Assembly: GCA_003971905.1 (NCBI GenBank)
Contig: RSEE01000035.1
Span: forward strand, 186,001-250,000
Length of the DNA stretch: 64,000 nt
Direction of reading: 5' to 3'
Source: Moniliella sp. 'wahieum'
Lineage: Eukaryota > Basidiomycota > Moniliellomycetes > Moniliellales > Moniliellaceae
Below, piece by piece: positions 22,806 to 35,700 of this stretch. The notes beneath the pieces were generated by a model. The model did no database searches, had not been told where the DNA came from, and was given only the letters and a program-made list of their open reading frames with translations. Position 1 is the stretch's first letter, and every line of letters begins with the position of its first letter. The position numbers were made by a program, and so were the translations under genes.

Positions 22806-24950
22806 CCCGGGTAGGGCAAGGCAAGGCAGGGCAAGGTCATCCTATGCACCTCCCAACCTTCAACCTTCATCCTTCAACTCCCATTCCAACCCCATCCCAA
22901 CCACGCCACCGCTTGCCGATACCCTGCCTCGGTTTTGGCCACTTTTCGGGCGGGAGGGAGGGGCTTGAGGCTTGAGGCTTGGGGTTTTTGTTTTATTTTG
23001 GCTCTGTCCTGCCCACGTTTTTTTTACTTTGTGCCCTGCCCCTCCCCACTTCCCTCCCTCCCCCCTCCACTCACTTTTCTCTCGTTTTTGCCTCTCACGA
23101 TTTTACCCTCTTCGCTGTCTTTACGTTCTTGCCCCCCTAAACCCTCCCTCCCCCTTTCCCTTCGCCTACTGTTTCGCACTGCGCTCCCGGAGACTTTGTG
23201 CGCTTCCCCTCGTTCGCTCCGTTCGCTCCGTTCGCCCCGTTCCCCTCGTTTTTTTTTGCTTGCTGCTGCTGTACATTCTTCGCTTGCTATCGGGATCGGA
23301 TACAGGTACGACCTCCCTCCGGGTAACCGTGTACCGCGTTTTCCGCGTACGGTTAGGACTGCCCTTTGCTGGCGGGACCCAGGTAGGTGCGAAAGTAGCT
23401 GGATGTAAAGTCGGAGTGAGGTAGGTGAGAGTAAGAGGTAATGTTGGTACCAGGAGGAGAGGGTGGAAGGTGGAAGGGGAAGGTGGAAGGTGGAAGGTGG
23501 AAGGTGGGGAAGTGGAAGTGGAAGGTGGAAGGTGGAAGGGGTGGGTGGTGTGGTACGTGGTAGTAGAGAGGCAACTGTGCGTTTTCTGTCCCCCTTCTCT
23601 GCCTCCTCTGTTCTCTTTCCCTTCAGATGTACGTCATCGATCATGACATCCGGGAACTCCCAGGGCGCGGTGCCTTTTTCAGCGCCGTGTGGGGACACCA
23701 AAGTGCACCCTGAACATCTTGAACGGGACTTGCCCAAGGCGAAACGGTGGGTGGCTAGAGGGTGACAGGCGATTACTGATTAATGATTGCGACTAACGGC
23801 CGATCCAAGCGGCGCCGCAACTTGGACTCACTCCGACATCATGCATCACGCATCACTCATCTCTCCCCGTATGGAGTGTTTGTCGATTGCGTGTTTTGCG
23901 GCCCAGACAAAACAAAATGCTGGACATTTTGGTGTTGAAAGTAGGCCAGAACTCAAAATGTGGCGGCGCCGCGCACGCAGCTAACGGCGCCGCAGGCTCG
24001 CGTTGTCCCGGATCCACCTTCGACACGCGCTGGCTGGCCCATCCAGGGGCCCAGCCACCCAATCTATTCGTCTACCCATCTCCATCCATCGTCGTTCAAT
24101 GGTATCGCCAAAAGCCTCACGCCTTACATCTCCCTCCTCGCAGGGCCTTTTGATCAATGATCGATACGAAATGAGCTTGGGTGGGTCCAAAACGTCAAGA
24201 CGAGAGCGCTACAAGCGCTCAAACCGACGCCACTCCAACGCTATCTTCCCCCAATCTTCCCGATCCACTCATTCGACCACCCGGCATTGGAAACGTTGAA
24301 CGCCGCCAAGGGACACCTCGGCGAAGGGAGGCACCCCACACCCATAATGGCGCCATGGGATTTGACTTGTGTCGCCTATAACACTAGCACGCCTTCGAAA
24401 AGTCTCTGTGTTGGTCACATGCATCACACTCCCTATCGAACTAATCGATCATCGATCATGTCTCGTAAAGGAACTGTCACGATGGTCGTTGTTGAGGCGG
24501 TTCCCTGGATACATTGCAGGACGGAATGTGGTGGTCGTGTAGCTTCAATTAGCGTGTCGGAATCAGGAACACACTCCTATATCGCTGAGCCCTGACGCGT
24601 ACAATCGATGAACGTTGAGCCGAGAATGTCCCGGATATACTACAAGTTAATAAGTGTCTCTTGCGTATATACCCAAATTTGGTCCTTCTTTCTAAGGGAT
24701 AAGTAGGGGTTGATTCTCTCTCGATGATATATACTCTCTTTATCTTATCGCCTTGCCACAGAGCCAGCCTGTATTATATGGTGCCAAAAAGGACGGGGCT
24801 GCCTAGTTCGTCGACCGGGCCGTGATGGCATTAACGCACCAGCATATCACCACCCAACTGTGACCGCCCCACGCTGCGGGGGCTGAGGCGCAGCCGCCAT
24901 GCGTCCTCACCCCTCCAAAAGTATAATACCCTTCCAGGGGACCCCCTTTC
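22806..24950. other. Gene-free region between kinesin and amino-acid permease
   Basis: No supportable gene. It holds GCTTGAG x2 plus a variant at 22963-22983, a pyrimidine-rich block (22985-23270) and a GGTGGAA tandem at 23462-23540. A possible terminal kinesin exon (acceptor near 23627) is not convincing. Confidence 0.5.
23462..23540 (+). repeat. GGTGGAA tandem, about 10 units, some shortened
   Basis: Seven-base GGTGGAA units with interspersed six-base GTGGAA or GGGGAA variants. It is strongly purine-biased on the plus strand. Confidence 0.85.
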
Positions 24951-25125
24951 TCTTCCATAGTATATAACCTTCATTCTTCATCCCCACCGCATCGCAGAAT
25001 ATAAACCCAGCCTCCCCTTCTCCCTTCTTCGCATATATCAACTGCCAATCCCCAACGAGCATTGCTCCCTCCCATCACTCACGTGTGAACAACACGCAAG
25101 TACCTTCCCATCTCTCGTCATCATC
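24951..25125 (+). promoter_or_regulatory. Likely core promoter of the amino-acid permease
   Basis: This AT-rich stretch has TATA-like words tatataa (about 24960) and atataaac (about 25000), then pyrimidine-rich leader up to the ATG at 25126. It contrasts with the GC-rich surroundings. Confidence 0.5.
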
Positions 25126-27528
25126 ATGTCGGCTACTCTTGCCGGCCTTTCTCTCCAAGACCGACACAGCCTGGCCGAGTACACTCATGTACTTGATGAA
25201 AAAGCAGTGAAATCGGACGAGATTGTCATTCCCGCCTTCAATCGTACCTTGTCGCACGACCGTATCGCGCGGGGCCTCGAGTACCACGGTTTCCACGGTG
25301 CATCCCTTGAGGAGTACCACTACTGGGCCCGTGTCCAGCGTGAGGAAGAAGAGGAGGACTATCGCAACGGTATCCGGGGAACCACCCGGCCGTGGAGCTG
25401 GTCCGTCAGTTTACCAAGAAACGGGCCACGCCCACGCGAGCAGCTGCAGCGCTCGACGAACCTCCTGACGAGAAAGAAATGGGAAAGCCCGAGGTAACCA
25501 TGACTACCGATCTGACTGCCACCTCCCCCCAGTACGAAGGACTCCCCCCTGAGGTGGTCCATGACCTCGACCTCCATCGTGCTCTCCGTCTCACGGGCGT
25601 CAGCAGTGTGTTTGCCCTTATTGTCACGGACATTTTCGGTCCAGTTACGTCACCTTACGCCCAGTCCCAAGTCGGCCTTGTTCCTGGAACAATCTCTATG
25701 TTGTGGTACGTTTTCTGTGGAAATCCCTCACAATCCCCTCAGGGCATCTCACAAAAGATATTTAGTACGCCGTGTGACGAAGTCGCGATGCTGACCTCCA
25801 CTGTACATTTTTGTTGGCAGATGGGCGTGTTGGCAGCTTTAAGTGGATGGCTGCTGCAGGTATGCTTCTGTGCACTGGATTCATCTCGGTTCCCTGTGCG
25901 CACGTATTCCGACATGGCAGAACGTCTCATTGGTCCTTGGTTCCGGCACCTGATCAGCATCCTCCAAGCCATTCAGCTTGTGTTCATGGTCGCAACCATC
26001 ATTCTTAGCTGTGGCATGGGCTTAGTCCAGGTACGTTTTCTTCTTCTCTCTCGATTGGTACAAGGAAAATGATCGAATCCTGACTTTGAATTCGATACGT
26101 GTCCAGCTCATTACCAACACGCCTGGCCACACGCTATGCTTCACCGTGGGTGTCCTGGTGTGGGCCTTGGTCGGAATTGCAGTCACACGTTCGTCATCCC
26201 TCTCTCCTCCCCTTCTCTTTCAATGCTAGAGCTCAGGTATTGACCTCTTATTCCTATTTCAGAGATCCGCACGCTCCGCGGCATGTCGTTGGCGTCCAAC
26301 GTTGCGGTGATTCTCAACTTGCTCGTCGTATTTGTCACCATGGGAGTAATTCGCAACGAAGGCCCCGATTGGACTGCCGTATGAACAATGGTCTTTCGTC
26401 TGACTCGGCGCCCAAACCCATCGTCGTCGTGGCCTTTGCCCATGGCGATCTGCCAAGCAAGATCAACAGTATCAATAACATGGTTTTTGCTGTGAGTGCA
26501 GCGGGTCCCAAATCGGGAGAGGCATATATTAGCCTCACCAACCTCCCCCCCTCCCCCGAGCCCTAAGGGCCGAGTCTCCTCTTTGTCTTTTCGCGCTTGT
26601 CTCTCACCCTCTTCAACGGTTTGGCTAACACATCCTTTTTTTGATGGTACAGTACGCAGGAGCCATGGTGTTTATTGAGATGATGGCCGAGATGCGTCAG
26701 CCACGGGACTTTTACAAGGGCTGTTTCATGGCTCAGACGCTGATCTTGGTCATTTACCTCATTATTCCATCTTCTTCTACTGCTACTCGGGCCAATGGAC
26801 TCTACCACTGTCCTTCCAAGGCATAGCTGCCGGCAGAGCTCGCGACTTGTGCAACGTCCTTAGTATCATCACTTCGGTTGCTGCTACGTCCATCTACGCG
26901 TCCGTTGACATCAAAACCTCGTATATTGGCCTTGTTGAGGACCTCTTCCATGGGCCAAAGCTAACCACACGTGTGGGTAAGTGATGCCACCTTTCACCTC
27001 GCAAACACGAGGCTTGATATTTTGCGAGAATATTATATGCTGACCACCTTTCATTGTTTTCGCTTCATGCCAGGTTGGTGGTTATGGATTCCCTGGTCGA
27101 CAATGTACTGGGTGCTGAGCTACGTGATTGCCTCGGCCATCCCACAGGTCCAGACCATGGCGGGAATCATCAGTGCCATCGCGATTGTCAATTTCAGCTA
27201 CTCATTCCCCTTTACCTTTGCGCTGGCTTGGTGGATGCACTATGACGCTATGGCCGGGGATGGTGAATTCACCCCGTACGCTGGCGTCAAGCGGGTGGAC
27301 AGCTGGCGCATGTGGTCTCGTTGGCGCCGGGGATTCTTCAGTGGCCACTGCCGTTTGGGAGGCTTGATGATCTCCTCAGTCGTGCCCAAGGCTGCGCTGT
27401 TGACCTTGGCCCTGGCTTCGTTCACCATGTCTGGTTTGGGCATGTACGGCTCCGGTGAAGCTATCAAGCAAACGTTCCACACGGGCGGGGCCACTGGTAC
27501 CTCTTTTGGCTGCGCCTCTCCCGTCTAA
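25126..27528 (+). CDS. Amino-acid permease (Aa_trans/AAAP type)
   Basis: A multi-pass transporter resembling fungal proton-coupled neutral amino-acid permeases of the Aa_trans family (Neurospora mtr is the classic). A hydrophilic N-terminus of about 130 residues is followed by many hydrophobic segments, e.g. FALIVTDIFGP, LISILQAIQLVFMVATIIL, TVGVLVWALVGIAV, VAVILNLLVVFVTMG, IISAIAIVNFSYSFPFTF and AALLTLALASFTMSGLGM. Exons: 25126-25705, 25821-26030, 26107-26188, 26263-26491, 26653-26976, 27074-27528; all introns are GT-AG, 74-161 nt. Missing single bases near 25378 (G run), 26385 and 26771 must be restored, and the first donor also appears to lack a G. Substrate cannot be read from sequence. 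Its 3' end converges on the P0 gene about 440 bases away. Confidence 0.85.
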
Positions 27529-27966
27529 AATGAGGTGAGTGGCAACGGTCACTCCTACCGGCCCGTATATGACTACTGCCTCCCGTTCTCCGCTCCCTTT
27601 CTCGCGTGTTAGATTTCCTCCATCCTTTTCCTAAGTGTTAGTAATGCTTCCCCTCGCTACCCCCACACCTGGCTTCCATTTACGGGGCCAGAGGCCTGAC
27701 GATGCTTCTTGTTTCCATATCACGCGCTTGGCCACCATTTTTATGCCGTGTCGCCAGCAAGCTACATAACATAGGAGACTATAGGGGAGCAACTATGGTA
27801 CCCAACAGCAGCACATGAAAGGGGAAGTGCTCATCGGTAGCCCGCACAGGCACCGGGACGCATTTTGATGGAAATTCGGCACCAGACGGGGGCGAGTGCA
27901 GAAATGCAGACATAACAAGCCGGCTAGAGGGAGAGAGGGAGGGAAAGAGCAAAGACGAGTCTCTGC
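27529..27966. other. Convergent 3' region between permease and P0
   Basis: About 440 bases separate the two stop codons. I see no gene; it must contain both 3' UTRs and polyadenylation sites. Confidence 0.6.
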
Positions 27967-28904
27967 TTAGTCGAAGAGACCAAAGCCCATGTCATCGTCG
28001 GACTCCTCCTCCTCCTCCTTCTTCTCCTCGGCAGGGGCCGCCTCGGCAGCACCGCCAGCGGCAGCCACGGGGGCAGCAGCAACGGCGAACGCCTCGGGGT
28101 TGGCAAGGTACTCCTTAGCCTGGGCGGCACCCTCAAAGTCAATGTCGGTCGCCAAGGCAATGGCGATGAGGTCCTTGTAGGTATTAACCAGCGAGTGGGT
28201 GACCGAGACAATGGTGGGGTAGTTGATCGCGAGCGAGATGGAAGCAATCTGGCGCACACCAGCCAGGAACGAGGCAACGAGGTCCTCCTCCTTAACGTCG
28301 AGCACCGAGTTGTCAAACACGTTGCCGTTGTCGTAGATCGAGGTGACGCTCATACCGTAGGTGAAGGGAGAGATGTTGAGCATGTTGAGCAGCGTCGCCT
28401 CCGAAGTGCCGACACGAGTGCCACCCTCCACCACACGGACGTCCGAGACAATCTCAATGGTACCACGGGCAATCTTGGTGGGGATGTTGAGGGCCTGGAA
28501 GAACGAGGTCTTACCGGGCTCCATGCCAGTGTTGCCAGCCTTGACAATCACGTCGGGGGGGCGTAGGCACCAGCACGAGCGGGGGCGGCAACACGGTTCT
28601 CGAGGATCAGGTCACGAACCTCCTTCAGGTCGTCGTTGGTGAAGACAAAGCCAATGTTGCCACGGACAGCAGGCAGGATCTTCTCGTACTGCGGCTTCTC
28701 GCCAACGATCTGGCGGATGGCACGGCGAGCCATGGTGTTCTTGCCCATCAGGACAACAGCCTTGCCACGGAGAGCAGCACGGATCTGGTGCATCTGCTGC
28801 GAGCCGACATTGTCGACATTGACGAAGAAGATCGAGTTGTAAGCCTCGAGCAGCTCGTTGAGCTTGGCAAACCAAGCTTCCTTCTGGCCACGAGTAGCAC
28901 CCAT
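27967..28904 (-). CDS. RPP0: 60S acidic ribosomal protein P0 (uL10)
   Basis: P0 anchors the P1/P2 stalk to the large ribosomal subunit and recruits elongation factors. The ATG at 28904 opens [15 protein letters not shown]; then comes the L10 core ([19 protein letters not shown]), the central block ([19 protein letters not shown]), an Ala-rich hinge and the universal C-terminal peptide ending [11 protein letters not shown]. No coding intron is needed. A run of seven G on the plus strand (28555-28561) should encode eight C on the coding strand; the missing base turns [11 protein letters not shown] into a premature stop. Everything on both sides is intact and highly conserved, so sequence error is far likelier than a pseudogene. 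Divergent from ubiquitin-eS31. Confidence 0.97.
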
Positions 28905-29941
<1,037 letters not shown>

Positions 29942-30315
29942 GCGTGGCGCTGTTGCGCCGCCCATGCCTATGCATTCTATGCGTTCGTACCTCTTAGTGT
30001 CTTTTGGGTGCGTGTCCTCGATAGCTGCCGGCGCCGTAGTTTTTGCAGGCCTCGGTTGGGCGGCTGCGCAGCACCACCACAGTCGATGGCAGTAGGGTTG
30101 CGGGTGGTTATGTCAGCACGTGCTGGTGCGTCGACAGAGGGGTGATGCGATGCGCCACGATCTTATCACGCACTGCCACCCGTTTAAGCACCGCCCCACC
30201 ACCTCCACCTCCACCTCCACTGGCACCCGCGCCAGCCGCCCAGCGCCCTTCGCGCGCCTGCCCCTTCTCCTCTCGGTGGCGTGCCCCCCCGCCCGAGCCT
30301 GGCCCACTGCCGTCG
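29942..30315. other. Spacer between UBI3 and the Eri1 gene
   Basis: About 370 bases hold the UBI3 3' end and the likely Eri1 promoter. No additional gene seen. Confidence 0.5.
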
Positions 30316-31630
30316 ATGCCCACCGTCCAGAGCCTGCGGGCGTCGCTGACACAGCTGGGCTACAGTCCGTCTGGCAACAAGGACACGCTGCGGCAGCGCC
30401 TGCGCAAGGCTCGGCGCGCTGCCCCCAACCCCTCGTCCGAAGCGGGCGCAGACGTGGATCCAGACACGGACGCTGCGTCTGCTCGCTCTCCCTTTTCCCT
30501 CAAGCTCAAGCAGCCCTTGGACTCCCACCGTCCACACCTTTCTCGTTGCGGACATTGAAGCGACCTGTGAGCGCACGCGCCACCCGCCTCCACCCGATGT
30601 GCGAAACGCCAAGCTCTTCAAGCAAACCTTACCTGGCTTTGACTACCCAAATGAGAGTACGTGACCCCCCCCCCCTTTGTCGGGCGTACTGATCTGTGCC
30701 TTTCACAGTCATTGAGTTCCCCGTCGTGGTGTTGCAGTGGCAACGACAGACGCGCGAGTATGAGGAGGTAGCTCGTTTTCACCGTTTTGTCAAGCCCGTG
30801 TGGAGACCGCAATTGAGCCAGTTCTGCAAACAATTGACCGGGGTGGAACAGGCAGTGATTGATCAAGCGCCCGAATGGCCTGCTGTCGTATGGGGTTGTT
30901 CAACTGGCTCAACACGCTCGGCTTGCTGGAACAGCGATCTCGACATGACGCGCCGGACAAGTACCGCCTGGCCGAAGGCGTGTGCTGGCCACCCATGGAG
31001 CAGAGGACCTCGCAAGCTTTATACCAAACAATGTTGGATCGCTGCCGAGGCATTGAGCTTGCTTCCTGGATTTGGTCCCCGGGGCGCGCGAGGCTTGCCT
31101 CCTCTCTGGCTTCGAGGTCCGTTGCTCGACATTCGCAAAGCCTTCTGTCAGCTGAGCCTCTTGGCTGAAGAAAAGAAAGAGTCGCGCTACTCTCACAAGG
31201 ATCTGACCATTTCGGGTATCCTACGCCACCTGGGCATGGAGTTGAAGGTCGTCCACATTCGGGCATGTGCGACACGGAAAACATTGTTCGTATCCTGGTC
31301 GAGATGGCCCGTCGTGTCCGGGATGGAGGCGCACAGGGTAGATTCCTAGATGGGAACACACCTAATGCTTGCCATTCCCACGCTGCTCGGGACACGACCG
31401 TGGACCTGGCTTTGGAGTTGGAGAATACCCATCTCACCCCGCTGTCCCCCTCCGAGGCGACTACCAGCTCTACCTCGGCAGTGCCAAGTTCGTCAGAGGC
31501 CACGACAGTCCAAGCCGAACCTGCGCTACCTCCTGTATCTCTTTTGCATACCAGCCCTGCTAAGGCCGAGGTGGTGCTCAAGGCTAACACGAACCACAGC
31601 TCCTTTGGCAAACACCGTATTGGTGGATGA
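30316..31630 (+). CDS. ERI1: Eri1-type 3'-5' exoribonuclease with SAP domain
   Basis: Eri1 (3'hExo) trims 3' ends of small RNAs, histone stem-loops and 5.8S rRNA. The ATG at 30316 opens a SAP motif in the first 35 residues (SLRASLTQLGYSPSGNKDTL). The DEDDh nuclease follows: motif I ADIEATCE near 30545, then YPNEIIEFPVVVLQW spliced across a 52-nt intron (30657-30708, with a C run), LFNWLNTLGLL, and the last motif GRPHSGMCDTENIVRI near 31250, keeping the catalytic His and Asp. Where most Eri1 proteins have DD in that motif, this one has CD. Four single-base shifts occur (missing near 30515, 30893 and 31240; extra or two missing near 31000). The C-terminal 100 residues are Ser/Thr-rich and unrecognised. 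Its presence suggests small-RNA control or rRNA trimming, not proof of RNAi. Confidence 0.85.
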
Positions 31631-32793
31631 AGCGCCCCGGTCAGGTGGACTGGCCTTATCCGCCCGAGCCGTCATGAAGACGGACTATGGAGTACCAGAG
31701 TGGGACACGGCTACTGCCTGGAGACGTTCCAATGTATAAACGCTGGTTTATCCAAACGCTCACATGCCCTGCAGAGGTATCTGGGCCAAGGGAGTCCCAA
31801 TCGAACCAGGCTGCCTCCGCGTCCCCTCATCGACCCTGGAGGCGGATACGATGAAGGTCACTGTGATAGGATGTGCATCTCGGATTCGCAGTGGGTCATG
31901 TATAAGGTAGCTTTTGGTATGGAGCAAGTTGGTCGATACCATAGCTGGTAAGGTGGTTGTGGTAGTAGCTTTCGTTCAACGTTCAGATGGCTATGCCGGC
32001 CACCACTCGCTTGCATCAAGGTTCAACAAAGATGAGAAGCGGATGGGCCTACGGCCCTGAGTCGTCGTAGGCCAACAAGATGCGATACTAGTTACTGACG
32101 ATCGATTATCGAGATATTCATTGTCATAGACCGCTCGATCACGCCTTTGCCCCATCTAGTACCCGAAGGAATGCGATGTATTCCTCGAGCAGAACGGCTA
32201 GCATATGAGGATCATTGACCATCATGAGCGATGACTACTAGTAGCTGCATCCTAGTCTACGCTCCATGCTGCCTCGGAGTGTTGGCACAACCACGACAAA
32301 GTATTGGTGTAGTAGCTGTCAGTCCGATCAATGGTAACCGGTAACTCTATCAGGTCTACGATGAACATTGACATGTTTGTACCGTACGGTCCACCAAAGG
32401 AACGAATGAATTGCTGTAGGGCTATGGAACAGCATTGGGGACAAGGACAGGGAAGAGAGGATATCAAGACGAGGGTTGGGGCTGGGGTGGTTGTAGTTGG
32501 GATTGGGTACCGATCCAATCGATCCACAGTCCGGATGATCCGGCCGCAGGCCTCAGGCCACATTGCAGGGGAGAACGAGAGAGTGGGGAGGGAGCGAGTC
32601 CATGGGGAGGCGGCGGGCGGGTCGAGGATTTTTCGAGGGTTATCGAGGGTTATCGATGGGTCGCAGGCCCATGCGTGATCTGGATGCAGTGGGCCCGAGC
32701 AGTGGGTGGCCCATGGGACCAAACCAAAGGGTCCAAAGGGTCCAAAGACGGAGAGAGAGGGGTCGAAAAGAGGTGAGGTGAGGGGGGGGGGGG
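31631..32793. other. Spacer between Eri1 and the DYRK kinase (convergent)
   Basis: The two genes end toward each other. I see no gene here; the DNA becomes AT-richer between 32050 and 32350, with GATCGAT-type words, and ends in a run of 12 G (32782-32793) directly next to the kinase stop. Confidence 0.55.
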
Positions 32794-35700
32794 CTAACGC
32801 TTTCTGGTCTTCACGGTAGCCCCGTGCGCACCGCTGTCGATCGCCGGGCGAGCGAGACGGGGGTGGGAGAGGTGGCGCTGGTAGGGGTGGCGACCAAGGC
32901 TTGACGGCGCCCGCTAAGATCCAAGGATGACGCATGGCCTGTTCGGGTTTCATCCTCGGTCCGGGTCCCAAGCAAGCAGCGCGAGACAAAGTCGATGAAC
33001 AGGTCTTCTTGCGCATGGGCGGCCGCTGGGCTCGACGGAGAAGGACCGCGGGTGCCTAGTCCTTGGCTGGAACGGGAGGGCGTACTGCGCAAGGCTTGGG
33101 CCAAGGTCTTGCTACCCCGTCGGCGACGGTTGCGGCTGCTCTTTACCGGTCGAGGTTGGCCCGCCGGGTCAAAGAAGAACTTTTTGCGCGACGAGCGGTC
33201 GATAGGTATTGTCCGGAATCCCAAATACTTCCATGATACACGCCAGTTGTTCCTGCTCGTTCTCACCTGGGAACAGTAGGCAGCCCGTGTAGAGTTCGGC
33301 AACGATGCACCCTAGACTCCACATATCAATCGCAGTGTGGTAGCTCAGCCCCAAGATCACCTCGGGCGAACGGTAAAAGCGGGATTGAATGTACGTGTAC
33401 ACTCGCTCCGTCTCACGACACGATGAGCCAAAGTCGATTACTTTGATTGCCGACTTGGCCGGATGACAGAGGAGGATGTTCTCAGGCTTCAGATCGCAGT
33501 GGACAACACGGTGTTTGCGCAACAGACACAGCGACGCGAGCACTTGCGTCGTGATCCGTCGAACGAGACGGAGACTCAGGCCGGCAAACCCACTGGCCTT
33601 GATCAGCTCGTAGAGGTTAATGTTGAGCAGCTCTGTCGAGATGCAGAGATGGTCTCGAAAGTAAAACGAGTGGGTCATCTTGATTACGTTGTGCGTATCG
33701 TCCGGATCCCATTCGGTCAGGCGACGCAGAATATCCACTTCCACAACCGCTTGGTGGTGGAAGCGCTTTTTGTTGCGGATCAACTTGATCGCTACCCATT
33801 CCCCTGTCTTGTGGTCCTTGCACCGCAGCACCTGGCCAAACGAGCCGCGGCCCAACAAATCACACCTCGTACCGATACGCCAAGTGGTCATGGGACACTG
33901 CACGGTAGTCCCCCCGATCGTCGTCGTAGCCGTAATTAAACTGGGGTTGATCAAGCGAGGGGATGTACTTGTTGCTCGCGTTTTGACCACAGTAGTAAAA
34001 CGCTTCGTAGTCGTACATTTCTCGAATCTCAAAGTCGTTCAAGTGTGGGCCATACATCACCTCGGCTTGACGTCGCGATAGCGCACGGCAAGGTGCGCTG
34101 GAAGAGGAGGAGAAAGGAGCGCATCAATTTCTTCCTGCGATGCACCCGCTTTCCGTTTCTTGGCTTCGGCCCGACGGACAAAACTAGCCATCTCCTCGTC
34201 CCCAGCGCGTTCATCGGTCCATTGCGAAGGAGGAGGGGGCGTGGTCGAACTGCTGCCCCCGGTACGACTGCTTCCGCGTAAGGCCAAGCCCGGACCTGAG
34301 GACACCAACGGCATGCGCTTCCCGCGCCGTCGCCGCCACAGCAGAAGCAGACGGAACTGCACTAGCTCCAGCCAAGGACAATCGACGTACCCGGGACGAT
34401 CCACCCACTCGGCGCACGGCCGCAGGCGCCGTACGAGTACCCGTCGAGCTCCCCTTGGCCGGACCAAAGTCGCTGTCTAACGTGCTGGATACGGAGGTCG
34501 CAACCCCCGCCGTAGCAACACTTGCATGGCTAGCTTCTTTGTTAGCGTCATGACTTTCCTTCTCCCGAGCAAAGAGGGACTGGAGAATGGAGCGCTCAGA
34601 GGATGTCAGATGGGATGACTGAACCGCTACCCTGGCCCTTCGCATCGCCCCATCAATCTCAGCTTGCGTCTTGGCGGCTGTATAGGCGTTGAGGATGGAC
34701 AAAATGGGGTTTGAGGTGGTTGCGGAGGTGGAGGCAGATGCGGCGCGGTTTCGATCTTGGGCGAAACTAACAGGGACGAAGCGGATGCGGAGCTGGGCAG
34801 AGAAGGTCGTACTGTTGGCGAATTCAGGTAGAGGGGGGCGCGTAGAAGAAGGGCGACCCAATCCGTCGGACGACGGCTCACCTTCTGATCGTCGCTCTAG
34901 TACGCGAGATAAACGTACAGCTGTAGAAGACAACATCTCCTGTTTTTCCTCGTGGGTATGGTGCGAAGGGACGAAACGGAGGGACGCATTAGGGAGTTTG
35001 TGCGGGGCCAAGTGTTCCTCACCTCGTCCTTCTCCTTCTCCCTCTTTTCGCCTCTCCTTCTCCTTCTCCATCTCCTTCTCTTTCGCCTTCTCCCGCTCTC
35101 GCTCTCGCTCCCGCTCCCGCTCCGCATACTTCAACGACCCAATTGCGCGGGGAATGCGCGACGGTCCTCGCGCCCCACTGCCTACCGAGTACTTGGACCC
35201 GCTCCCCGACGCGATCGGCACACCAAATTGAGATACCCCCTCCCGACCCGAGTTGGCACTCGCACCACATCACGGGGTACCCCGACGCAGGTCGGCGCCC
35301 AACGGGTTCGGTATGCGACGCACCACCACTTCCATCCTCCTGCACCGTCGAACACGGTACAGGCGCGTTTAAGCTCGAGGCTGAACTGGCATGAGCCAAC
35401 CGGCGCGCCGGACCCGTCGGATCCGTAGAACCGGCGGCACCGGCGGTACCTGTGGAACCGGTCGTACCACGCTGCGACGGGCTGGGGGAAAAGACGGATG
35501 GCCGTGGGGGAAGGAGGCAACCGCGCCATTGTCAGAGGGGGCAACATCGGTGCGGCCACCGGCTTGCCAGGGGATCGTCCGGGTAACGTCTGGTCCAAAG
35601 ATGTCATGCCGCGTTAGCGTCCTTTCGCTCAATCTTTCTTCTTTGTAGGGGTAGGGACGGGAGGAAGAGGAAGAGGAAGACGAAAGAGACGAAGGAGAGG

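Noticed and set aside
27989-28566. Plus-strand frames opposite RPP0
   Set aside because: They are shadows of a strongly codon-biased ribosomal gene on the minus strand.
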